Source: Flavobacterium sp. 90 (GTDB lineage: Bacteria; Bacteroidota; Bacteroidia; Flavobacteriales; Flavobacteriaceae). From it: a stretch of 64,000 nt of DNA. The position numbers and the translations under genes were made by a program. The notes under the pieces are model-generated. The model did no database searches. It was not told the origin of the DNA and saw only the letters and a list, made by a program, of their open reading frames with translations. Of the stretch, positions 48,301-55,655 are shown piece by piece; positions within the stretch are counted from its first letter, which is position 1; every line of letters begins with the position of its first letter. The stretch covers positions 4,464,001-4,528,000 of the forward strand of contig NZ_SMGE01000001.1 of NCBI RefSeq assembly GCF_004339525.1, in the 5' to 3' direction.

Positions 48301-48630
48301 GATAAGGACGCATTGAAATTGCCGGATATGGATAATTTGTTTGCCGATAGTTATGAGGCTCCCGGCAATGATGTTGAGAGTAAATTGGTTGATATATGGA
48401 AAAACTTACTGCAGGTTAACAAAATAGGAATTAATGATAGTTTTTTTGAAATAGGTGGTAACTCTATTATGGTCGTTAAACTTCAAAATCATTTGCAAAG
48501 AGAATTTCAAACTTTAATTAATATAGTTGAATTATTTAATAATGTGACTATTAAAAAACAAGCATTCATACTCCAAAAAAACCTAAAAACAGATCAGGAA
48601 GAGGAAGTTATAAAAACAATGAGTTTTTAG
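42313..48630 (+). CDS. two-module NRPS (C-A-T-C-A-T), predicted Ser then Lys-like
   Basis: 2105 aa. There is no TubC_N domain; it starts directly with a C domain (YPMNDVQKGMVF, HHAVLDG at 143-149). Module 1 A carries the Ser code DVWHVSLID and is the third near-identical copy of the Ser A domain; T Ser is 997 in GGDS. Module 2 has C (YPMHDIQKGMVL, HHSILDG at 1207), A (about 1520-1985) with code DTESIGTVC, the same as in module 1 of the 3769 gene (Lys-like), and T (GGNS, Ser 2051). The two C domains and the last C of the previous protein form one subgroup. They share YPMxDIQKGM and YHDQFVF or close variants and differ from the C domains upstream. The 56-base gap and conserved order support transfer from the 31115 protein. 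Confidence 0.95.
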   Translation: MKTENIVDVYPMNDVQKGMVFTTLKNTGDVIYHDQFVYYVPRITNVERFEQAIRLMMEVHPILRTGFDLENYTEQLQIVYDKVDPVFNFVDLTELSEDKQEEYIKKYMQEERYRPYDFKIAPLWRIAMFNLDENNSVYLIQFHHAVLDGWSMATFNTQLFNVYSELENNKDYKPEPLKASVKDAVVEEIAEKNNPDTIQFWKDKLSYYNKPRIFTSKVIFQEFRKFLDQEVTKKLKKKAAEDELSYKNIVYGAFVYVLKTLSLEEDFVVGIVSNTRPIIEDGDKVLGCFLNSLPMKLSLGEYENSTWLEYFKSIEEEMRILKTKDRSTLFEISKIAGERIGAENPFFDILFNHIDFYNVYKDLNVATSKTKYLMKQKNIKLRSFEVTNTFLDANIIDTFEGSLEFHFKLTRELEQGYSLVQIHDYITQILAIYLDAPDTKLSNTAFVSETELALLKGFNATEISYESDKTILDLFASSVQNHSAEVAVSYQDTTLSYKDLDIRTGQLANYLVDRFGVKHNDLVGIKLERSSNMLVAILGILKSGGAYVPVDTNYPEERLEYIKSDSGYKVCIDEAFIKAFEIEKDNYSREVIGAKVLGNNLAYAIYTSGSTGNPKGVLNDHNGLYNRLLWMRDDLKISSADVILQKTPYTFDVSVWELLMPSVTGCKLVFAQPDGHKDPAYLLDLIADSQVSILHFVPSMLGIFLEELDPEKCASLKHVVCSGEALPAVMVEEFKQKLPWVRLHNLYGPTEAAIDVTSIDLTDVNTEESGVTIGKPVANTKIYIVDKNLSLQPVGVPGELLIEGVQVARGYLNRPELTAEKFIASPFNEGERIYRTGDLAKWLPNGEIAYIGRIDNQVKIRGNRIELGEIETRILESGYVENVAVLVKEDQSSRKYLVAYLIPRESYKQEDLYEYLKNRLPEYMLPGLLIEMENLPLTSSGKLNKKVLLELKEEISVSNYEAPRNEMESELAAIWEEVLKLDKVSIHDNFFRIGGDSIVSIRLISKINKAFENKITIGNLYENNTIAALSNLIAKTEGISNQDDLLSSQIIEKVEKLKYEVLNVREDSDLIEDIYPMHDIQKGMVLLSSINPASGIYHDQFVFQIPKVDLQLLEQALSKLVAKHAILRTCFDLVNYSEEIQIVLKEIDFKITQSDIQTVSSKEQEEFINDFMVSERKVPFDITIAPLWRIHLFTISPFNEVLLFQFHHSILDGWSIASLYTELFQIYKQVSNNLTYEITYLKTSNKEAVIEELFKKQCQKNIDFWGNEIKSVQNLNIFSTKGTYQQFSVSYDRAIKEKLQKKCKEDQITLKTLVYGALVYTIKLLSAENDFMIGLVGNNRPSLEDGDKLLGCFLNTIPVRNRLNDIENISWKEYFRGIDDKLLSLKSYEDLTFLEINKLANVEAGNQSQLINVLFNYVDFHIYEELEANAVDKKEQKVVQNYLNIKSHESTNTYFDIDVNTSGARFAFNYTLQREFKNELTLERIHNFIDRIILNYIDASENIVGKTALISSEEEHEILTVFNQPSTKNPQHTILELFSESVRNHQSNKAITDSKTTFTYGQLDKEINQFANFLKDKFEISTGDIVGVELNNDSAMIVSFLAILKTGGVYLPIDIDYSASRKELIYADSNCKVVIQDQILQNFRDSKENYKDEFESNVDLNDTAYIIYTSGSTGKPKGVPILHRSLVDYVLTFKNYFNINADDSIVQQSSTSFDTSIEEIFPILISGGSLVMNESKKDINHLLDLCEKHNVTVLSVNPFIVQYINEVYNNHNFKFRALISGGDVLKPKYIDRIWDKIKIYNTYGPTETTVCATYHEIKDLDTFISIGKPINNRQIYIFSPKSNNLTPIGLLGEICIGGEGVSLGYLNEADLTSRKFIDNPYNAEAKLYRTGDLGRWLPDGSIEFLGRSDSQVKIRGFRIELEEIELAILNSGYVKDAAALTIGDEENKRIVAFIVPLEGYSKESTMDYLSAHLPEYMLPSLILSTETLPLTINGKLDKDALKLPDMDNLFADSYEAPGNDVESKLVDIWKNLLQVNKIGINDSFFEIGGNSIMVVKLQNHLQREFQTLINIVELFNNVTIKKQAFILQKNLKTDQEEEVIKTMSF
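43568..45150 (+). repeat. near-identical Ser A domain, copy 3
   Basis: This is the A domain of module 1 in the 42313 gene, nearly identical to copies 1 and 2. Similarity to copy 2 begins in the end of the C domain (about 43568) and fades just after the A10 region (near LPLTSSGKLN), so the carrier domain is not part of the shared block. Edges are approximate. Confidence 0.85.
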
Positions 48631-48668
48631 ATTTTATCGCCTAGTATTAAATTATAATTCAAAAAATT

Positions 48669-51600
48669 ATGCAAGAATCAGTAGCAATAATTGGAGTGTC
48701 TTTTGAATTTCCCGGGATTAAAACCTGGAAAAACTTAACAGCGTCTCTTACAGATAGTAAAACATATATAGATCATTTGTCATCTGATCGTTTAGAAGAT
48801 ATTTACAATAGATTTGGGAATGTAGAAATGTCCCAAGGAGGGTATCTGCCTAATATAGATCAGTTTGATAATAAATATTTTGGAACCACTGAACGAGAAG
48901 CCACAAAAATATTTCCAGAGCACCGATTATTTTTATTGCATGCTGTAAGAGCATTTTATGATGCCGGATATGTAGAAGAAGATTTAAAAGGCTCCAATAC
49001 AGGAATTTTTTACACAGCATCTAAATCAGCTTATGCTAATTTTTCAGAATTATCTTTTAATGAATTTGATGCATTATTTGGAATTGAAGGAACTCGATTG
49101 GCGAACTTTCTGGATCTGCGAGGACCGGTTATAGCTATTGACACCACTTGTTCTTCTTCTTTGGTTGCTGTAAACAATGCTATCCATAGTTTAAATTTTA
49201 AGGAATGTGACAAGGCTTTAGTTGGAGGTGTAAAATTTAGCGCAATCACTAAAGCAGCTGCTGATGAATCAACTGTAGTTTCCAAAAAACAACATTGTAA
49301 ACCCTTTGATGAGGATGCAGATGGATTAATGAATGGGGAGGGAGCAGTTTGTATTGTACTGAAACGTCTAAAGGACGCAGAAAGAGATAAAGATCCAATT
49401 TATGGTATTATTAAAGGAAGTGGGATAAATCATGGAGGAGCCAGAATTTCAAGTTTAACAGCCCCAAGTTCAGATGCACAGAAAGATGTGATTGTAAAAG
49501 CATGGGGGAATGCTGAGGTTTCTTCCAATCAAATTAAATTTATTGAAGCGCATGGAACGGGAACAATTCTTGGGGATCCTATAGAATTTGAGGGACTCAA
49601 AGCTGCTTTTTTAGAAGATAATCAATCCAACGCACTTTGCTCCATAAGCTCATTTAAAGGACAAATAGGGCATTTGGATTATTTAAGCGGTTTAGCGGGC
49701 TTAATTCGTTTAATAGCCGCGTTAAATAACAAGGTTTTACCCATACAGGCAAACTTCAAAAGATTAAATAAGCATCTGAATACCGAAAATAGTCCCGTAA
49801 AAATTCAGGATAGTAATGCTATTTGGGAAAGCACAAACGGAGAACGAATAGGTGGTGTTAGCAGCTTTGGATTGACAGGGACGAATGTACACCTGGTTGT
49901 TTCCCAAAAAGAAGAAATAAAACAGCTTAATACTAAAGAATTTTTCTACCTGCAAATCAGTGAGGACACTAAAGAAAGATTCGATAATTTAAAAAAACAA
50001 ATTTTAAAAAAGGTTGAAAATTTAAACTTAGAACAATTAAGTCAATTTTGCCATAAAACAAATCGTTTGTTTCAGTTAAAAAATGAGAATCAGGGATATG
50101 TTTTCTCCTCATTGGATATGCTCAGGAACGATTTAAAAGCAGCTGAAAAGAGTATTCCTAAAAATGCAGTTTTTTATATTCTTGATTTGGATATATTGGA
50201 ATATAACAAGGATATAATTACTTCGATACTCGAGGAAAATGAATTGATTAGCCTACAATGGGATAAAAACATACCTCATTCCGTAGATTCGATAGATAAT
50301 AAGAAAGTTCTTAATGTACTTTTTCAATTTGTTTTATATAAGTATCTGATTGCTAATCTGAATAAAAAGGTAAAATTCATTACCAAAAAAGGAGAAGGTA
50401 TTATCGAACAGTTAGTAAATAAAGTAATAACTCCTCTCCAACTTATTAATAATCCTGAACTATGTGTTGCTAATGACATCTTTTTTGATGAAGAAGCATT
50501 CAAAAAGTATTTAGAAATAAACAATGCTTCAGATAAAGTAATACTTGTGGATTTTTCAAATAAAAATCCTGGCCGATTCAATGATTTGAAGTTAGATTTA
50601 GTAAATATAAATGGAACACTAACAGATTTACAGCGTTTTAAATTGTACAGCGAAATAATAATAGCTGGAGCTAACGCTCTGAAAAGCAAAATTAATCCGA
50701 TGTTTCATGATTCAGAGCTTCCTTATTTTGATTTAAAGAGATTTTGGCCGGAGACAAAACAAATTGTTCAGGAAAAAGCTATTTCCACTATAATTCCGGA
50801 TGTAACAAAATATGAACTATTGCAAATTACGGAGATTGTCAAAGAAGTCTGGTGTGAAATCTTAGAGATCACAGAAATAGAAGTTGACGATAATTTTTTT
50901 GATTTAGGAGGAACCTCTCTTACAGCATTAGATATGATGAGTGAAGTGGAAAGTAAAATTAATGGAAGTACTATTTCTTATGAAGAAATGTACAACCACA
51001 CCACTATCACAGAATTGTCTCAATTTATTTTTAATCAATTAAAGACTAAGGATTTGATTGAAACTGAAAAGAAAGAGGTTGTTAATGTAACTGATGATGA
51101 AATCAGAAAGAATGATTACGAACTGCTGATTCAAAATATTGAAAGTGAACAATACAACAAAATCATAGCGAAAAAAATAGTAGTCACAGGTGCTACAGGT
51201 TTAGTCGGCTCATTTTTGGTAGAGTATTTACTTAAAAATACAGACGCTCAAATTGTATGTTTAGTGAGAGGAGACGATTATAATTCAGAGCATGATAAAT
51301 TTTGGACAATATTTAATCAGAACTTTAAGATTCAACATAGTTCAAGAATTCAAATTGTGAAAGGGGATCTGTCTCTAATCAATTTTGGTTCTGAACAAAA
51401 TGATGTACTCGCAAATGTTGATACTGTTTTTCACGTGGCAGGTTCACCATCTTTTGTTAGTCAATACAAACCAAAAGAGCATATCAATTACATAGGAACC
51501 AAAAATTGTATCGATTGGGCAAACTCAAATGGTGTTCAGAACTTCAATTTGATCTCAACGATAGGAATAGTAGGTCAAACAATGCCAAAAGAAATTAAAA

Positions 51601-52295
51601 ATTTTTATGAAACTGATTTAAATGTCGGTCAGGAGGCAGGTAACTTAATTCACGCTTCTTCAAAACTATTGGCAGAAGAGTATCTTAAAGATCATTTTAA
51701 AAATAATGCAAAGGTGTTCCGTATCCCAAACGTTGGAGGAAGATATGAGGATGGATTTATCCCTTCTGATTTAAGTAAAAATTTAATGAGCCTTAAGTTA
51801 AAATATTTTCATGAAGTGGGCTATTATTCAGATGAAATTATGAACTGGTATGCAGGAATTATTTTTACTCCTGTAGATCATTTAGCAGGTTTAATTGTAG
51901 AGATTGCATTGACTGACATCAATTCTCTTAAAACATATCATCTTAATATAGAGAAAGGTTTTTCTTTTGGCGAGATTGTTTCATCTTTTCTAAAGAATGA
52001 TTTCGATCTGAAGAAAATTGAGCACCATGAATTACTTCAAAAGCTAGAGCAAATGAAGAAAAATTCTATGAACGTGGGCTTAAATTTATATAAGGTAGGA
52101 CAAAGCGAAGCGGAAGAGAAGCATAATTTTAGTTTTCAAAATGAAGCTACGATGAAAATTATCAAGAAATTAAATATCTCTTTTGTAAATAGTTATAACC
52201 GTTTTCATTACTTAGGCAATATTGTTAAATTCTATCTAAATGGGCACTTTAAAAATGAAAACAAAAATCAGATATCAGAAGTCAAAACTTTATAA
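48669..52295 (+). CDS. terminal PKS-like module: KS - relic AT - T - reductase-like (R) domain
   Basis: 1208 aa. KS (about 1-415): Cys 161 in TTCSSS, His 295 in EAHGTGT, GQIGHLD, so the triad is intact. Residues about 420-700 hold no working AT. A stretch near 545-595 (VLFQFVLYKYLIANL, then VKFITKKGEG) resembles the AT region around GHSLGE, but the nucleophile elbow is gone. Carrier Ser is 750 in GGTS. From about 830 comes a thioester-reductase-like (NAD_binding_4) domain with VTGATGLVGS at 839-848 and ISTIGIVG. The expected YxxxK is HASSK: His 995 replaces the catalytic Tyr, while Lys 999 is kept. As the last megasynthase before the accessory genes, with no thioesterase domain, it probably releases the product. 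Release may be by reduction or by R*-type cyclisation. Confidence 0.9.
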   Translation: MQESVAIIGVSFEFPGIKTWKNLTASLTDSKTYIDHLSSDRLEDIYNRFGNVEMSQGGYLPNIDQFDNKYFGTTEREATKIFPEHRLFLLHAVRAFYDAGYVEEDLKGSNTGIFYTASKSAYANFSELSFNEFDALFGIEGTRLANFLDLRGPVIAIDTTCSSSLVAVNNAIHSLNFKECDKALVGGVKFSAITKAAADESTVVSKKQHCKPFDEDADGLMNGEGAVCIVLKRLKDAERDKDPIYGIIKGSGINHGGARISSLTAPSSDAQKDVIVKAWGNAEVSSNQIKFIEAHGTGTILGDPIEFEGLKAAFLEDNQSNALCSISSFKGQIGHLDYLSGLAGLIRLIAALNNKVLPIQANFKRLNKHLNTENSPVKIQDSNAIWESTNGERIGGVSSFGLTGTNVHLVVSQKEEIKQLNTKEFFYLQISEDTKERFDNLKKQILKKVENLNLEQLSQFCHKTNRLFQLKNENQGYVFSSLDMLRNDLKAAEKSIPKNAVFYILDLDILEYNKDIITSILEENELISLQWDKNIPHSVDSIDNKKVLNVLFQFVLYKYLIANLNKKVKFITKKGEGIIEQLVNKVITPLQLINNPELCVANDIFFDEEAFKKYLEINNASDKVILVDFSNKNPGRFNDLKLDLVNINGTLTDLQRFKLYSEIIIAGANALKSKINPMFHDSELPYFDLKRFWPETKQIVQEKAISTIIPDVTKYELLQITEIVKEVWCEILEITEIEVDDNFFDLGGTSLTALDMMSEVESKINGSTISYEEMYNHTTITELSQFIFNQLKTKDLIETEKKEVVNVTDDEIRKNDYELLIQNIESEQYNKIIAKKIVVTGATGLVGSFLVEYLLKNTDAQIVCLVRGDDYNSEHDKFWTIFNQNFKIQHSSRIQIVKGDLSLINFGSEQNDVLANVDTVFHVAGSPSFVSQYKPKEHINYIGTKNCIDWANSNGVQNFNLISTIGIVGQTMPKEIKNFYETDLNVGQEAGNLIHASSKLLAEEYLKDHFKNNAKVFRIPNVGGRYEDGFIPSDLSKNLMSLKLKYFHEVGYYSDEIMNWYAGIIFTPVDHLAGLIVEIALTDINSLKTYHLNIEKGFSFGEIVSSFLKNDFDLKKIEHHELLQKLEQMKKNSMNVGLNLYKVGQSEAEEKHNFSFQNEATMKIIKKLNISFVNSYNRFHYLGNIVKFYLNGHFKNENKNQISEVKTL

Positions 52296-52354
52296 AATTT
52301 CTGTAGAAAAAATAAACATTTCAATAGCATTAATAATAAAAAATAAAATTTAGA

Positions 52355-54745
52355 ATGAATTTATTTAAAGGAACAATAATTACAATACTTTTTTTCTTAT
52401 CACTAAATGCAAATTCGCAATCAATCAGATCTATATCAGGTAGAGTTGTTAATTCAAAAAATGAACCGGCTTTTGGAAATGTAGTAGCACTTTCTGTAAC
52501 TGATTCTACTGTTATTAAAGGGAGTAGTTTCTTAGATGGAAAATTAGTACTAACGGACATAAACAGGAAAGATGTAATTATTAAACTAACTTCAATAGAG
52601 TTTGCTGATACTTTTATAAATGTGAAATATCAGGATAAAGCAAATATTGAATTGGGAAACATCAAGGTAAAAGAAAATCATCTTGAGCTTAATGAGGTTA
52701 AGGTAAGTTCAAAAGTTTCTTTAGTTCGACAAAAAGCAGATGGGACACTGGAAGTTAAAGTGGCCAATACGATGCTTGCTGCCAGTAACTCTCTGAGTGA
52801 AATATTAAGCAAATCGCCAAGTCTGGTTGTAGATGCAAATGGGATTTCCGTTTTTGGCAGAGGCCAGGCCGTACTTTATTTAAATGGCGTAAAAATTACC
52901 AGTGAGCAGTTTGCTGCTATACCAGTTTCTCAAATAGATAAAATAGAAATTATATCCAACCCTTCTGCCAAATACGATGCGGAGGGAAATGCTGTTGTAA
53001 ATATTAGGACGAAAAGAAATGTAGAAGCAGGTTATAAAGGCTTTGTAAATCAAAATGTTAGTTATTCAGACTTTGCCGGATTCAACACTTTTACGAGCTC
53101 TAACTTAAATTATAAAACGGGTAAACTTTCTCTTTTAGGGAACTATTCTCTTCAGTTGGGCAAGGATCGGGAAATATTAAAGACGACAAGAAATAGAGAT
53201 GCTCAGGCAGATTTTTTAAACTCTGATTTAAAAACAGATTGGAAGAGGAACTTAAACAACTATTCTAATTATGGAGTAGGAATGCAATATGACATCAATG
53301 ACAAAAACTACATTTCAGCAGAATATAGCGGCTATCTTGAAAAATTAGGAGGGAACCAGGAAAGTGTCAACAAGATCACAAATAATTCAGGTACAGGGTT
53401 ATATACGAGTGATATTAAAAAGGATAATTCAACTTATTACAATTCGTTATCAGTAAATTATAATTCAGTTCTGGACACAATAGGATCCTCACTTTTTATT
53501 GGTACGCAATCTTCTGGTTATAAATATGATATTAACGATCTGATATTTGCAAAAAGTGAAGGAAACAATGCTTCTTCAGAGGTTCTTAAAAATTTAATAG
53601 ATCATAAAATATTCATTTCCAGTACTCAAATAGATTATACAAAAGTATTGAGTAGCGGAAGTATATGGGAAACAGGTGCTAAAATTAGTTATGTGGATAA
53701 CAAATCTGTTTTAGATTTTTATAGTTCTCCTGATGGGCAGCAATTTACCAAGGAAGATTCTCTTTCAAGTGACTTCAAATATATAGAAAATATTTCGGCA
53801 GCTTATTTGAATTACAGGGGTAAGTTTAATGACAGATTTTCTTATTCAATAGGAGCAAGGGCAGAATTAACGGATTTTTCATTAACAGTAGCGTCTGATC
53901 AAGGACAACAGGTAATAAAAGACAACTATTTGGACGTGTTCCCAAATGCTTCGTTAAATATAAAATTATCAGATAAAATCAGTTTAAATACTTCGTACTC
54001 GTCAAGAATAAATAGAGTATCCTACAGATTACTTAATCCTAATGTCATATACCAGGATCAATTTACTTCTATACAGGGTAATCCGGATCTGGTTCCTGAA
54101 AAATCTCAGTCTTTAGAAATGAGTACGAATTATAATAGTTATAGTTTTAAAATAGGTTACGACTATACTACCAATCCAATCGATGCAGCTGCATTAAGAG
54201 GCAGCGATCCTAACAGCTATGTTTTAAAAGGAATTAATTTAAAAGAAAGACATAATTACTTTTTAAACATTTCAAAAAGTATTTCCAACAAATGGTTAAC
54301 TTCTACAAACAATGTAAGTGTTCGTTATACTAATTTAATCGACGATCAGTATAATTTTCAAGTAATGTCTCCAAGACCACAAATCTACTTGTATAGCAAT
54401 AACACAATTAATGTTAAGAATTTATTTAATATTGAGGTTTTGGCCTGGTATCTGGGCGAAAAATATTATGGATTATATTATGATAAAAGCAGATACAATG
54501 TAACTATTGGTTTAGAAAAAAGCTTTTTTGATAAGTCATTAAGATGTCGATTAATTGCCAATGATATATTTCATTCTATCATAGCTTCCGGTGATTATAA
54601 TGTAGGTGAAACTCAGATATATTATAACCGAGAGTACAATACCAGTTATGTTAGAGTTGCCTTGTCTTACAACTTTGGAAAACTTAAAAAAATAACGTAC
54701 AAAAATACATCAACAGGAGAATCTGAAAATGATAGAGGGAGATAA
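52355..54745 (+). CDS. outer-membrane beta-barrel protein with plug (TonB-receptor-like, OMP_b-brl_3 type)
   Basis: 796 aa. The N-terminal signal peptide is clear (hydrophobic stretch, then NANSQS near 20-22). A carboxypeptidase-regulatory-like beta-sandwich follows (SGRVVNSKNEPAFGNVVAL), then a plug-like region (LSEILSKSPSLVVDANGISV, GVKITSEQFAAIPVSQI with IEIISNPSAKYDAEG). After that comes a long barrel of alternating strands rich in Tyr, Asn and Ser, ending in VRVALSYNFGKLKK. This family is abundant in Bacteroidota, and its substrates are mostly unknown. It stands between the last megasynthase and the thioesterase/exporter genes, with a 59-base gap upstream. Export, re-uptake or self-protection at the outer membrane are all possible. 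No TonB box was identified, and nothing shows that it is a siderophore receptor. Confidence 0.88.
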   Translation: MNLFKGTIITILFFLSLNANSQSIRSISGRVVNSKNEPAFGNVVALSVTDSTVIKGSSFLDGKLVLTDINRKDVIIKLTSIEFADTFINVKYQDKANIELGNIKVKENHLELNEVKVSSKVSLVRQKADGTLEVKVANTMLAASNSLSEILSKSPSLVVDANGISVFGRGQAVLYLNGVKITSEQFAAIPVSQIDKIEIISNPSAKYDAEGNAVVNIRTKRNVEAGYKGFVNQNVSYSDFAGFNTFTSSNLNYKTGKLSLLGNYSLQLGKDREILKTTRNRDAQADFLNSDLKTDWKRNLNNYSNYGVGMQYDINDKNYISAEYSGYLEKLGGNQESVNKITNNSGTGLYTSDIKKDNSTYYNSLSVNYNSVLDTIGSSLFIGTQSSGYKYDINDLIFAKSEGNNASSEVLKNLIDHKIFISSTQIDYTKVLSSGSIWETGAKISYVDNKSVLDFYSSPDGQQFTKEDSLSSDFKYIENISAAYLNYRGKFNDRFSYSIGARAELTDFSLTVASDQGQQVIKDNYLDVFPNASLNIKLSDKISLNTSYSSRINRVSYRLLNPNVIYQDQFTSIQGNPDLVPEKSQSLEMSTNYNSYSFKIGYDYTTNPIDAAALRGSDPNSYVLKGINLKERHNYFLNISKSISNKWLTSTNNVSVRYTNLIDDQYNFQVMSPRPQIYLYSNNTINVKNLFNIEVLAWYLGEKYYGLYYDKSRYNVTIGLEKSFFDKSLRCRLIANDIFHSIIASGDYNVGETQIYYNREYNTSYVRVALSYNFGKLKKITYKNTSTGESENDRGR

Positions 54746-54903
54746 AAAAGTTATTTGCTTTAAATAATTATCGAAATAGATACGGTAATTGAAAGAGCAG
54801 GATTTAGATGATAATCGCCAATGCATAAAATTCTCATTCCAAAAAAATCTGGTAATAAGAATAGTAAAAAAAACAGTTATTTAACGCTTTAAAAAACAAT
54901 CAC

Positions 54904-55629
54904 ATGCAATTATTCTTACTTCATTTTGCCGGAGGAAATTGTTATTCCTATGATTTTTTGAAAAGAAAGATAAAGGATAAAAAGGTCAGTGTATATGCTT
55001 TAGAACTTCCGGGCAGGGGAAAAAGACATAATGAAAATCTTGTATTAAATAAAAAAGAAGCGATACAGGATTACGTGGCGCAAATAAAAAAATTAAGAAA
55101 TAAGGAACCTTATATCATTTACGGGCATAGTATGGGAGCCACATTAGGATTCTCAGTTGTCAAAGAAATGGAACAGCAAAATGATGCTCCATTACAATTA
55201 GTGGTCTCAGGAAACGCCGGACCGGGACTAAAAGTATTTGATAAAGATGATTCTGAAATAAAAAAATATAGGTACGAATTACCGGATGCGGAATTTAAAG
55301 ATGTGCTTAGAGAGTTGGGCGGTATTCCTGAGGAAGTACTGGAACACAAAGAATTGTATGATTTCTTTGGACCAATTATCAGAGCAGATTTTCAAGTTCT
55401 GGAAACAGGCGGATTTATAGAGCAAAATATTAAAATAGATTGTCCAATACATGCCATAATGGGCGAGAGCGAAAAAAGAGTTCATCTCATCGACAATTGG
55501 AAAAATTATACCACAGCAAACTTTAAAAGTCTAACGTTACCGGGAAATCATTTTTTTATACACGAGTATCCCGAAGAAATAGCGAGCATACTATTAAAAT
55601 ATGCGAATAACGAGCAGTTAACAATTTAA
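54904..55629 (+). CDS. type II thioesterase (external editing thioesterase)
   Basis: 241 aa alpha/beta hydrolase of the GrsT/SrfAD type. Visible features are the N-terminal LFLLHFAGGN, LELPGRGKR, the nucleophile elbow GHSMG (Ser 76), GGIPEEVLEH in the lid, and the catalytic His 216 in PGNHFFIHE. The acidic residue is expected around MGESEKRV. Family role: hydrolysing wrong or stalled acyl groups from carrier domains of NRPS/PKS lines. It is free-standing, cytosolic, and 26 bases upstream of the exporter gene. The 158-base gap before it (54746-54903) holds no motif I can support. No integrated thioesterase was found in any megasynthase of the window, so this may be the only one in the cluster. 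Confidence 0.93.
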   Translation: MQLFLLHFAGGNCYSYDFLKRKIKDKKVSVYALELPGRGKRHNENLVLNKKEAIQDYVAQIKKLRNKEPYIIYGHSMGATLGFSVVKEMEQQNDAPLQLVVSGNAGPGLKVFDKDDSEIKKYRYELPDAEFKDVLRELGGIPEEVLEHKELYDFFGPIIRADFQVLETGGFIEQNIKIDCPIHAIMGESEKRVHLIDNWKNYTTANFKSLTLPGNHFFIHEYPEEIASILLKYANNEQLTI

Positions 55630-55655
55630 TAATTAAGATTAAAACAAATTTAAAG

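Noticed and set aside
50800..52295. A thioesterase domain at the end of the last megasynthase
   Set aside because: No GxSxG elbow was found. The C-terminal part has the VTGATGLVGS dinucleotide fold of a reductase-like domain.
52355..54745. Calling the outer-membrane protein a siderophore receptor and the product a siderophore
   Set aside because: The barrel is of a broad family with unknown substrates. No catechol, hydroxamate or hydroxy-Asp enzymes are certain here, and no Fur-like site was seen.
54746..54903. Promoter in the 158-base gap before the thioesterase
   Set aside because: TATTTG-like strings occur, but none has a paired upstream element at the spacing expected for Bacteroidota promoters. 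In AT-rich DNA such strings are common by chance.
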